A stretch of 64,000 nt of DNA from CAYRNR01 sp964425605 (GTDB lineage: Bacteria > Myxococcota_A > UBA796 > UBA9615 > CAYRNR01): contig CAYRNR010000028.1 of the NCBI GenBank assembly GCA_964425605.1, positions 5,628 through 69,627 on the forward strand, in the 5' to 3' direction. Positions 9,330 to 17,569 of this stretch are shown here, in pieces. A model generated the notes under the pieces. That model saw only the letters and a program-made list of their open reading frames with translations, was not told the DNA's origin and ran no database searches. Each line of letters begins with the position of its first letter. Position 1 is the stretch's first letter. The translations under genes were made by a program, and so were the position numbers.

Positions 9330-11864
9330 ATGATGCGTGCTGGAGCCCCCTCGTTCGTCGTGTTCCTGGGAGTGTTCCTCCTCCCGAACGAGGCCGGCGC
9401 CCATTCCCCGCACGACGTCATCGCCGAGGTCGCCATCGACGATTCCGGAGCGCACATCGTCGCGCAGTACATGAACCCGGACCGCGGCCTCCTGCTCCTC
9501 AGCGAGGACGGCGGCCGGAGCTGGGCATTCACGGCCCCCGCGCTGGCGCGTGATCCGCTGAAGAGCCTGCATTTCGCCACCGAGGACCACCTCTGGGCCG
9601 CTGATGGTTCGACCCCGACGCCGTACCGCAGCACGGACGGAGGTTGGAAGTGGCACACCGCGAGCGACCTGGATGGAACGCCCGTCCAGTGCGTCCAGCC
9701 GACGCAGAGCTACGCGAGCCAACCCACGGTCTTCGCCGGGACCGGTGACGGGCTGTTCCGCAGCGACGACGGAGGAGATTTCTGGGAACGGCTCGGCGGG
9801 ATGCCGAAGGGCCCCGTGCTGGACGTCGCTCCAGCTCCCGGCTTCCCGTGGGATCCCTTTGTCGCCGCCATTGCTGGAGAGGTGGGATTCTGGCGATCCG
9901 ACGATGCGGGGGAGAGCTGGGAGATGACCCTGGGCTACGAGGAGGGGATCGAGCCGACGGCGATGGCGCTCTCTCCCGGATTCGAGAGTGACTCTCGACT
10001 CTGGGTGGGTTGCCGCGGCGGAGCGGTCCATCGCAGTGACGACGGAGGCGTGACCTGGACCGAGACCATCATCGACGTCGACGGCCCCATCGAACAGGAG
10101 ATCCAGGGCCTGCTCGCCCTCTCCGGCACCGAGGTGCTGGCCATGACCGCGGAACACGGAGTGCTGTGTTCTTTCGATGGTGGCACGTCGTGGGACCTGT
10201 GCGACGACGGTGTCCCCGAGCAGACGCTCCAGCATTCGAGCACCTGGGGACACTACCGGCGCCTCGCGAAGCCGGCTGGAGCCAGCTCACCGGTGGCTCT
10301 GGCTTCCTGGCAGGGCCTGGTCCTCAGCGACGACGGAGTCCAGTGGGAGGAGTCGTGCACGCTGCTGCCGAGCTACGTCAGGGCGCTCGCCGTGTCGCCG
10401 TCGTGGCCCGACGACGCCACGGTCTGGATCGGTTCGTACGGTGGTGGTCTCTACCGTTCGCAGGACCTCGGTGAGAGCTGGACGGTGATCGCGGACGAGA
10501 TACCCTGGCTCTTCGAGATCGATCTGGTGGTCGCGCCCGGCTATCCCGACCTCCCGCTGCTTCTCCTGGTGGCTTCTCGGCGCATCCACCGCTCCACGGA
10601 CGCTGGAGGAAGCTGGGAGAGACCCGAGGTCCCCTGCGTCGAAGCCGTTCATCGAATCTTCCTCTCGCCGGACTTCACCGACGACGGCGTGTGCGTCGCG
10701 GTGGGGACCACCGAGAACGAAGGGACCTGGGGGATGGTGCGCTCCGAGGATCACGGAGCCACGTGGGGGTGTGTCTGGCAAGCCGACTCCGTGGATGCGC
10801 CGCAGATCCGGTCCGTGGCGTTCTCCAATCACGAGGACGGGGCGGATGTCCTGTTCGCGCGGCAATCGAACCCACCGGGCATCCTCGAGTCCAGCGACGG
10901 TGGGCGGACATGGGACCTCGTCGAGGAGACGCCTGACGATCTCGCCGCGCTCTTCGCGTTGCGCGGAGAATCCCAGGACTCGCTGCTCGCCGTCACGGTC
11001 ACCGGAGAGCTGTGGCGCGGCGACGCCTCGGGCATGGCATTCTCCGACTCCCTGGGACAGGAGATCTCGCAAGGATGGGACATGGGGGACGGCGAAGATG
11101 GCGCCGTCCTCGCCCTCTCCCTGGAATCCAGTGGACTGATGCGCTCGAAGGACGCGGGCGAGACATGGGATCTCGTGCCCACTCGATTCAGCTCCCCCGT
11201 CCTGGACGTGGCCTCTCCTCCCGACGATCCAGCGGGCCCCGTGGCCTTGGTCTCGACTCACTACGGGACCTTCCTCACCTGCGACGACGGCGACAACTGG
11301 ACCCTGTTCGATCGGCTGCTCCGCCTCGAAGAGCAGGCCTGTCCGCTTCGTTACCGGGGGAGCGGCTGGCGGCTCGTCCCGGGCGATTTCACGGGGACGA
11401 CGGCCATGGTGTCCGGCGTCGCGGGCGATGGTGTCTCCTTCGAGTTCTTCGGGCGCAGCGTTCGCTGGCTGGCCCCCCGTCGCGACCACTACGGGACCGC
11501 GTCGGTCTCCGTGGACGGCGTTCCCGTCGACTCGGTCTCCCTCTCGCAAGCTCCGGACGAGAAGGGGATCGTCTTCAGCCACTCCTTCGACACGGATGGC
11601 TGGCACACCCTCGAACTCGAGGTCGCCGGGGACGGCGACGTGGCCGTCGACGCGATCGAGACGATCCGGCACGAACTCGAGAACGGGCCCGCGGAGCGAT
11701 ACGAGCACTCCCCCTGGTGCGAGCATTCCCCCTCGGGCGGGGACCCCGATCCCCTCGATTGCAGCTGTGAGGGTGGCTGCGGCACAACGGGCAGCGCGCG
11801 CGCCTCGAACATGGCGGTTGTGGTGTTACTCTGGCTCCTGACACGGATTCGGCGACGCAAATAA
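9330..11864 (+). CDS. Surface protein with 13 Asp-box (BNR-like) repeats and MYXO-CTERM-like tail
   Basis: Exported protein of about 844 residues. The N-terminus is a signal peptide ending near EAGA, followed by HSPHDVIAEVAI. At least thirteen Asp-box motifs of the form S-x-D-x-G-x-x-W occur roughly every 45-60 residues (for example SEDGGRSW, RSDDAGESW, SSDGGRTW, RSKDAGETW), so a sialidase/YCF48-like beta-propeller fold is likely. A jelly-roll-like segment (FEFFGRSVRW) follows, then CSCEGGC, a hydrophobic helix and RIRRRK. No sialidase catalytic Arg triad was recognised, so an adhesive or binding role is as likely as an enzyme. ATG 9330 and 9333 are both possible; AGGA lies upstream. It is paralogous along its length to 48834-51323. 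Confidence 0.85.
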   Translation: MMRAGAPSFVVFLGVFLLPNEAGAHSPHDVIAEVAIDDSGAHIVAQYMNPDRGLLLLSEDGGRSWAFTAPALARDPLKSLHFATEDHLWAADGSTPTPYRSTDGGWKWHTASDLDGTPVQCVQPTQSYASQPTVFAGTGDGLFRSDDGGDFWERLGGMPKGPVLDVAPAPGFPWDPFVAAIAGEVGFWRSDDAGESWEMTLGYEEGIEPTAMALSPGFESDSRLWVGCRGGAVHRSDDGGVTWTETIIDVDGPIEQEIQGLLALSGTEVLAMTAEHGVLCSFDGGTSWDLCDDGVPEQTLQHSSTWGHYRRLAKPAGASSPVALASWQGLVLSDDGVQWEESCTLLPSYVRALAVSPSWPDDATVWIGSYGGGLYRSQDLGESWTVIADEIPWLFEIDLVVAPGYPDLPLLLLVASRRIHRSTDAGGSWERPEVPCVEAVHRIFLSPDFTDDGVCVAVGTTENEGTWGMVRSEDHGATWGCVWQADSVDAPQIRSVAFSNHEDGADVLFARQSNPPGILESSDGGRTWDLVEETPDDLAALFALRGESQDSLLAVTVTGELWRGDASGMAFSDSLGQEISQGWDMGDGEDGAVLALSLESSGLMRSKDAGETWDLVPTRFSSPVLDVASPPDDPAGPVALVSTHYGTFLTCDDGDNWTLFDRLLRLEEQACPLRYRGSGWRLVPGDFTGTTAMVSGVAGDGVSFEFFGRSVRWLAPRRDHYGTASVSVDGVPVDSVSLSQAPDEKGIVFSHSFDTDGWHTLELEVAGDGDVAVDAIETIRHELENGPAERYEHSPWCEHSPSGGDPDPLDCSCEGGCGTTGSARASNMAVVVLLWLLTRIRRRK

Positions 11865-11899
11865 ATGTGACGGGCGCCGTGGCCCGCTCGAACGATGCG

Positions 11900-13312
11900 T
11901 CAAGGCGTCTCGTAGAGGGACTCTCGCCACACGGCGTAGCCGAACCCGGCTCCGAGATCGAGGTTCAGCCTCCAGACCACCTCCCCCTGGGGTGTGACCT
12001 CGTCCATCTGTCCAGCCGAGGACCAGGTGATCAGGGTGTTGCCGTTGGGTAGCCGCGAGGCGTCCCCGTACGCGTAGATTCCCAGCCGTGGGTCCGGGTA
12101 GTAGTCCCAGATCCGCTCGACGGTGAATGTGTCGTAGTCCACGGCGAACTCGCTGGCGCAGGTCTCGAAGCCACCGTAGGGGCCGTTGTTGAACACCACC
12201 ATCCCACCGTCGAAGAACTGGAACTGATGCTGGCCCCAGAACCACTCCTCCTCACCGCCGACGATCTCGAAGTCGCTGTCCGCACCCCCCATCGTCCACA
12301 CCACGGCCCCGGTCGCCCGATCGACCTTGAAGATACAGTTGAAGTGCAGGCACCCGACCAGGTAGGCGTCGTCGGAGGGATCGTAGTCGATGGCGTTGCA
12401 GTGGCCCCAGCGAGCCCCCCCGTCGTGGTCGTGATCCGGATCGTACTCCGTGTGGTCCCAGATGTTCCAGATCTCGGTTCTGGCGCCGTCCACATCCAGC
12501 TCCACCAGTCGATCGCCGTCCACTTCGACTCCGTACATCTCCCGCCGATCGAACTCGAGCAATGCGAGGGTTCCGTCCGGCAGTTCGAGAAAATCATGGT
12601 GTGCGTAAGGGACCGGGACGCGCTGGGCATACTCCCCGTCGAGGCCGGCCCGGATCACCTCTCGTACCTCGCTGTACTCGCCTGCCGTCGTCCAGCCCTG
12701 CAGCGTCTCGTACAGCACGTGCCGGCTGCCCTCGCCGGGATGCGTACGCGCGATCACGTGCCCGTCGCCCTGGCTCACGGAGTGCCACCACACGGTGTCA
12801 CCATCGGCATCGAGAATGATCGACGGACCGGGAATCAGCGTCGTATACACAAACCCGCCTGAGGCCCGCTGCGGATCGTAGACGTCCTCGTCCATCGATG
12901 CCGTGGGGATGTCCGTTCGTCCACCTCCTGTGGTCACCGTGTACAGCTCACTGACGAACTCGACGCCCCGCAGCACCACGACAGCCTGAAACCCGTACTC
13001 GGTCGACGGTTTCATTCCGATGAGGGTCGCCTCGAAAGCCCCGTCCGCCGCGACCTGGCCAGGCGCGCGAAACCGTGTCACATCGTCTCGCCCGAACTGG
13101 ATCCAGGCGTCCTCGACGTCCTCCTTGTCGATGGTCCAGCTCACCGTGACGACCGACGCGATCCGGTCGCTCGGGATCACCTCGACGTCGAAATCCACGG
13201 ACAGAGCGTTCACGGTCTCGTCCGGGGAACAACCGAGGATCGCCGTACACACCGCAGCTGCCCATACACAGTGGTGCATCGGATACACGAACCCGTGGGT
13301 ACTGGTTCTCAT
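11900..13312 (-). CDS. Arylsulfotransferase-like (ASST) lipoprotein, second copy
   Basis: Exported protein of about 470 residues. ATG 13312 is preferred because GGGAGG lies six bases upstream; the internal ATG at 13279 has no such site. The signal peptide ends in a lipobox, AILGCSPDE. The layout matches the copy at 7816-9210: an FN3-like domain, then TVWWHSVSQGDGH, YAHHDFLELPDG, IWDHTEYD, HCNAIDYDPSDD, VWTMGGADSDF, GQHQFQFF and GNTLITWSSAGQMDEVTPQGEVVW. The conserved C-terminal blocks suggest an old duplication. It lies 70 bases downstream of the alpha/beta hydrolase on the same strand and converges on the Asp-box gene. The sulfate donor or acceptor cannot be inferred. Confidence 0.83.
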   Translation of the reverse strand: MRTSTHGFVYPMHHCVWAAAVCTAILGCSPDETVNALSVDFDVEVIPSDRIASVVTVSWTIDKEDVEDAWIQFGRDDVTRFRAPGQVAADGAFEATLIGMKPSTEYGFQAVVVLRGVEFVSELYTVTTGGGRTDIPTASMDEDVYDPQRASGGFVYTTLIPGPSIILDADGDTVWWHSVSQGDGHVIARTHPGEGSRHVLYETLQGWTTAGEYSEVREVIRAGLDGEYAQRVPVPYAHHDFLELPDGTLALLEFDRREMYGVEVDGDRLVELDVDGARTEIWNIWDHTEYDPDHDHDGGARWGHCNAIDYDPSDDAYLVGCLHFNCIFKVDRATGAVVWTMGGADSDFEIVGGEEEWFWGQHQFQFFDGGMVVFNNGPYGGFETCASEFAVDYDTFTVERIWDYYPDPRLGIYAYGDASRLPNGNTLITWSSAGQMDEVTPQGEVVWRLNLDLGAGFGYAVWRESLYETP

Positions 13313-13382
13313 GCGCGCCCTCCCGTACACCTCGTAGGGGAGAACGCTCGTGTTCAGGGGATATTGCGAGACGAGCGGACCT

Positions 13383-14807
13383 TCACTTGTTGAAGACACC
13401 CACCAGCGTCGGTCCGCGCTGCCAGCAGGTCAACAGGACGCCAGCGCCGCCGTCCGCGTCCGTCAGGAGGTCCTCCTGGCACCAGGTGCTCCCGCCCTCG
13501 GTGTCGTGTACGTCGATGCGCAGGTTCTCCACCGTGGCGAGCACTCCGGGAGGATCGCCGGCCAGGAGGCCCGTGAGGTCCTCGGGCTGGATCGCGGCGA
13601 TCATCTCGGGGCTCATGCGCGCGCCGATGGCCTCGATGTCGCAGTCGCGCTCGGCCGCCCGGCACAGCAATGCGTCACGCGCAGGTGTGATGGGATCGCC
13701 CCAGCCTCCCAGCGTTCCGTCTTCAGCGACCAGCGCGTGCGCCTCCGACGCCAGGTCCGTTCCATTGGCGCTGGCGATCACCCAGCTGGACAGCAGTTCG
13801 AGGAATCCGCTGTGGACGACCAGCTCGAAGGTCGAGGGATCGAGGCCCACCAGAGCGTGGGAGGTACGGGGTACGGTGGCGTAGAGGTCACCTTTTCGTG
13901 CGCCGCGCCAGGTTCGGATGTTCTCCAGGTGGGGATCTGCGGGGAGGTTGCGGTCGAACCCTCCCGTGAACGCCGCCACCGGGATATCCAGAGCCTTGAG
14001 TCGCTCTCGCAGGGCGATCTTGTGGCCGAACCACGAGGTCCAGAATGTCGCGGAGATACCCTCGTGGGGTTCGGTTCTCGTTCCAGCGGCCATGGAGGCA
14101 GCGAATTCCGCCTGTTCGTCCACGGTGGCGCGTAACTCGGCGATCTTGGCCTCGTCTCTCTTTTCCAGTGACAACTGGTAGCGGAGCAGCCGCTCGTGTT
14201 GCGAGGAGTGGTCGAGGTGGGGATCCTCGGCCGCCGGGCAGCCGAGCAACACGACACCTGCGACGCCGGGTTCCAGCTGGGCGACGACCGGAGCGAGCAC
14301 GGCCCCCTGGCTGTGGCCGAGGACGACGATCGCGTCCGGGCGTATCTCGGGGCGTTCCCGGAGCCAGGCCACTGCCGCCTTCGCGTCCTCGGCGAAGAGG
14401 TCGAGGGTGGCGGTGTCCACGTCCCAGTCGAATTCTTTTTTGCTACAGGTCCCTCCGCTATTCGAACCGATACATGTTCGCTTGTCGTATCGCATGGATG
14501 CGACACCTGTCCCCGCCAGCGTCTCTGCGATCCTTGCGAAGAGTGGAACAGGATGAGCCGCGTGGTAGTACAGCAGACTTCCCGACGAGTTCTCGTCCCG
14601 GCTCTGTGGGCCCGAACCGTGGATCATGAGGACCACCGGGAAAGGACCGTCGCCCAGCGGCAGGGTCAAGGTCCCGTGAAGCGCCGCCCCATCGGTGGGA
14701 TTCGAGAACGTGACATCGAGATCCCTGGATTCGGGCGTTTGTTCCGCCACGGCAACCGTGGCGATCGCGAGCGCGAACACAGCCAGGACGAAGCGGTTGG
14801 TTCCCAT
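13383..14807 (-). CDS. Secreted alpha/beta hydrolase
   Basis: 474-residue exported alpha/beta hydrolase, probably an esterase, lipase or acyl-peptide type enzyme. The signal peptide is MGTNRFVLAVFALAIATVAVA. The core has the oxyanion-side VVLMIHGSGPQSRDENSSG, the nucleophile elbow VVLGHSQGA (Ser), a candidate acid in GGFDRNLP and a candidate His in RTSHALVGLDP, in the expected order. Extra Cys pairs (TCIGSNSGGTC, LLCRAAERDC) would suit periplasmic disulfides. About 130 residues follow the catalytic His, longer than a minimal hydrolase. No clear ribosome site precedes the ATG at 14807, and the dcw terminator lies just 26 bases upstream, so the gene needs its own promoter or read-through. Confidence 0.85.
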   Translation of the reverse strand: MGTNRFVLAVFALAIATVAVAEQTPESRDLDVTFSNPTDGAALHGTLTLPLGDGPFPVVLMIHGSGPQSRDENSSGSLLYYHAAHPVPLFARIAETLAGTGVASMRYDKRTCIGSNSGGTCSKKEFDWDVDTATLDLFAEDAKAAVAWLRERPEIRPDAIVVLGHSQGAVLAPVVAQLEPGVAGVVLLGCPAAEDPHLDHSSQHERLLRYQLSLEKRDEAKIAELRATVDEQAEFAASMAAGTRTEPHEGISATFWTSWFGHKIALRERLKALDIPVAAFTGGFDRNLPADPHLENIRTWRGARKGDLYATVPRTSHALVGLDPSTFELVVHSGFLELLSSWVIASANGTDLASEAHALVAEDGTLGGWGDPITPARDALLCRAAERDCDIEAIGARMSPEMIAAIQPEDLTGLLAGDPPGVLATVENLRIDVHDTEGGSTWCQEDLLTDADGGAGVLLTCWQRGPTLVGVFNK

Positions 14808-14832
14808 GCGGACAGGCTACATCAGCCGACGC

Positions 14833-14871
14833 AAAAAAAAAGGGGAAGGCGCCCGGCGCAGCGCCTTCCCC
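14833..14871 (-). terminator. Rho-independent terminator of the dcw operon
   Basis: A perfect 11-bp stem (GGGGAAGGCGC at 14842-14852 pairing with GCGCCTTCCCC at 14861-14871) with an 8-base loop. On the minus strand it is followed by nine T (A-run 14833-14841). It sits 159 bases after the ftsZ stop. Confidence 0.95.
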
Positions 14872-15029
14872 CTGGTCGGGGAACAACCTCAGCTTCAGCT
14901 CAGCTTCTACGTCAACTTTGCGCCCGGCTGCTTCTACCTCCGTGTCTGCCTGCTCCCCGGGGTCTCCCCTGGCCACCGCACGCCCCGGTCATCTTCTCGG
15001 TCCTCTCGTGTTCCCGACTCCGCGCGGAC

Positions 15030-16292
15030 TCAGTCCGCGATCTTCCTCATGTAGGCAGGACGATCGAGCTCGTCCATGTCCAGGTCCATCTGGTTGTCCA
15101 GGACGGCCTGCTTGTCCCGTTCGAGGACCCGTGTCTCCTCGACGGGGGGGGCCGCGTACTCGCGGGTGATGCGCTGCTCTCGCACGGCCGTGGGGAGGTC
15201 CAGGGGATCCCTGGCGCCTGCCCACGGGGTGACGGGCTGGGTGCGCGGCGGTACGGGCTTGAACACGCCGCTGATGGGCGGCGCGCTGGGGTTGACGACC
15301 TGCTCCTCCTGGGCGAAGCCGGTGGCGATGACGGTGACCTGCACCTCGTCGCCCATGGAGTCGTCGATGACCCAGCCGAAGATGATCTCGGCGTCCTCGT
15401 GGGCCTCTTCCTGGATCAGCGTCGCGGCCTCGTTGACCTCGTAGAGCTTGAGGTCGCTGTTGCCGGTGATGTTGATCAGGATGCCGGTGGCGCCGGTGAT
15501 GCTGATCTCGTCCAGCAGGGGGCTGGAGATGGCGCGCTGGGCAGCCTCGACGGCCTTGAGCTTGCCGCTCGCGGCGCCAAAGCCCATCAGCGCGAGGCCC
15601 TGGTTGCTCATCACGGTGCGGACGTCGGCGAAGTCCACGTTGATGATGCCCTTGACCTGGATGAGCTCGACGATGCCCTTGACGGCATGTAGCAGGACCT
15701 CGTCGGCCTTGCGGAAGGCGTCCATCATGGAGGTCTGCTCGCCCGCGATGCTGAGCAGGCGCTGGTTGGGGATCACGATGAGCGTGTCCACGACCTCGCG
15801 CAGCTCCCGGATGCCGGCCTCGGCCTGGCGGCGGCGCTTCTTGCCCTCGAAATTGAAGGGCTTGGTGACGACGCCGACGGTCAGCGCGCCGATCTCCTTG
15901 GCGGCTGCGGCGATGACTGGAGCCGCGCCGGTGCCCGTGCCACCACCCATACCGGCGGTGACGAAGACCATGTTGGCGCCGTCCAGCTGCTCCTTGACGG
16001 TCTCGATGCTCTCGATGGCCGACTCGCGACCCACCTCGGGGCGAGCACCGGCGCCGAGGCCGCCGGTGATGTCGGTGCCGATCTGAATCTTCTCGGTGAC
16101 CTTCAGCTCCCGGAGCGCCTGAGCATCGGTGTTCGTGGCGATGAACTGGCATCCGCGGAGGCCGGAGTCCACCATGGTGTTGACTGCGTTGCCGCCCCCG
16201 CCACCCACGCCGACCACCTTGAGGTTGACGAGGTCGTCACCCTGGGGCGTCGGGGACCGGACCTCCGGCATGTCTGCAAAAGAAATCGTCAT
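15030..16292 (-). CDS. ftsZ: Cell division GTPase FtsZ
   Basis: Tubulin-like GTPase that forms the cytokinetic ring, 420 residues. The start at 16292 follows AGGGGAAG. Visible motifs: the N-terminal KVVGVGGGGGNAVN, the tubulin signature GMGGGTGTGAAP, FNFEGKKRRRQAE, the catalytic T7-loop region NVDFADVRTVM, and a C-terminal peptide ending RPAYMRKIAD that matches the FtsA/ZipA-binding tail. A variable acidic/Pro linker of about 80 residues precedes the tail. It is the last gene of the dcw cluster, 50 bases after ftsA. Confidence 0.98.
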   Translation of the reverse strand: MTISFADMPEVRSPTPQGDDLVNLKVVGVGGGGGNAVNTMVDSGLRGCQFIATNTDAQALRELKVTEKIQIGTDITGGLGAGARPEVGRESAIESIETVKEQLDGANMVFVTAGMGGGTGTGAAPVIAAAAKEIGALTVGVVTKPFNFEGKKRRRQAEAGIRELREVVDTLIVIPNQRLLSIAGEQTSMMDAFRKADEVLLHAVKGIVELIQVKGIINVDFADVRTVMSNQGLALMGFGAASGKLKAVEAAQRAISSPLLDEISITGATGILINITGNSDLKLYEVNEAATLIQEEAHEDAEIIFGWVIDDSMGDEVQVTVIATGFAQEEQVVNPSAPPISGVFKPVPPRTQPVTPWAGARDPLDLPTAVREQRITREYAAPPVEETRVLERDKQAVLDNQMDLDMDELDRPAYMRKIAD

Positions 16293-16342
16293 CAGCTTCC
16301 CCTGTCTCTTTATGTGCGTCTGCTTTCCGCCAGCTTCTCCGC

Positions 16343-17569
16343 CTAGAAGAATGCCTCGGTCCACTTCTTCATCCGGTCCTTGACTCCCTCGAAGAAGGAG
16401 GGGGATCGACCCCGGACCCGTTGTTCCTCTTGATCGTGGGCCTGACCGTACTTCACCAGCCCTGTCCCTGTAGCAAAGATGGGACTGGAGATGACCTCGG
16501 TCAGACCGGCTACACCTCTGGGTATCCCGCGCCGCGCCGGCATCCCGAAGACCCGCTCGGCGAGCTCGGGCATGCCCGGCAGGATCACGGAGCCGCCGGT
16601 CAGGACCACCCCCGCGGGCAGGTGGTCTTCCCAGCCCGTGCGCGAGAGGTCCTGCTGGACCAGCGAGAAGATCTCGTTGACCCGTGGCTCGATGATCTCT
16701 GCCAGCGTCGTGCGGTTCGTCGTGCGGGTTCGAGACCCGCCGACCGACTCCACCTCGAAGCCCGAGTCGTCGTCGATGAGCGATGTCATCGCGCAACCGT
16801 GCTTCTGCTTGACCGTCTCGGCCTCGGTGGTGGGCGTCCGGAGGCCGTAGGCGATGTCGTGGGTGATGTGGTCGCCGCCCAGCGCCAGGACGCTGGTGTG
16901 CACGACCGCGCCGTCCACGAAGATCGCGATGTCCGTGGTGCCGCCGCCGATGTCCACGAGCATGACGCCGAGGTCTCGCTCGTCCGCGGTCAGCGCGGCC
17001 TCGCTGCTGGCCAACTGCTCGAGGACGATGTCCCTGACGTTCAGATTCGCCTTGTTGCAGCAATTGACGATGTTCTGCGCCGATGTGACAGCACCTGTGA
17101 CGATGTGGACCTTGGCCGAGAGACGCACGCCGCGCATGCCGCGGGGGTCCTTGATGCCCTCCAGATCGTCGACTATGTACTCCTGCGGGATGATGTGGAT
17201 GAGTTCCCGGTCCATGGGGATGGCCACGGCCTGGGCCGTGTCCAGGACGCGACCCACGTCGAGGTCCGTGACCTCGCGGTCCTTGATCGCCACCGTACCC
17301 TGGGAGTTCAGCGAGCGGATGTGACCGCCGGCGATGCCCACGAACACCGAGGTGATCTCGGCGCCCGCCATCAGCTCGGCCTCCTCGACCGCCTTCTTGA
17401 TGGACTCCACCGTGGCCTCGATGTTGATGACCACACCCTTGCGCAGGCCCTTGCTCGGGTGCGTGCCGATCCCCACGACCTCGAGGCCCTTGTCGGTCTC
17501 CTCACCCACGATACAGGCGATTTTCGTGGTACCGATGTCGAGGCCCACGATGAGGTTCTGCTTGCTCAC
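16343..17569 (-). CDS. ftsA: Cell division protein FtsA
   Basis: Actin-like ATPase that tethers FtsZ to the membrane, 408 residues, the usual length. Blocks seen: phosphate 1 LIVGLDIGTTKIACIVGE, the 1C-domain stretch around EITSVFVGIAGGHI, phosphate 2 VMLVDIGGGTTDIAIF, and the adenosine motif VVLTGGSVILPGM. The last 20 residues (PSFFEGVKDRMKKWTEAFF) form the amphipathic membrane-targeting helix. The start overlaps the ftsQ stop by 4 bases (ATGA), implying coupled translation. Confidence 0.98.
   Translation of the reverse strand: MSKQNLIVGLDIGTTKIACIVGEETDKGLEVVGIGTHPSKGLRKGVVINIEATVESIKKAVEEAELMAGAEITSVFVGIAGGHIRSLNSQGTVAIKDREVTDLDVGRVLDTAQAVAIPMDRELIHIIPQEYIVDDLEGIKDPRGMRGVRLSAKVHIVTGAVTSAQNIVNCCNKANLNVRDIVLEQLASSEAALTADERDLGVMLVDIGGGTTDIAIFVDGAVVHTSVLALGGDHITHDIAYGLRTPTTEAETVKQKHGCAMTSLIDDDSGFEVESVGGSRTRTTNRTTLAEIIEPRVNEIFSLVQQDLSRTGWEDHLPAGVVLTGGSVILPGMPELAERVFGMPARRGIPRGVAGLTEVISSPIFATGTGLVKYGQAHDQEEQRVRGRSPSFFEGVKDRMKKWTEAFF

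Noticed and set aside
11870..11885. CGGGC/GCCCG stem between convergent genes as terminator
   Set aside because: Only 5 bp, with no T-run on either side.
14196..15692. + strand frame spanning the dcw terminator
   Set aside because: It runs antisense through the hydrolase and ftsZ and across a strong terminator hairpin; no family motif.
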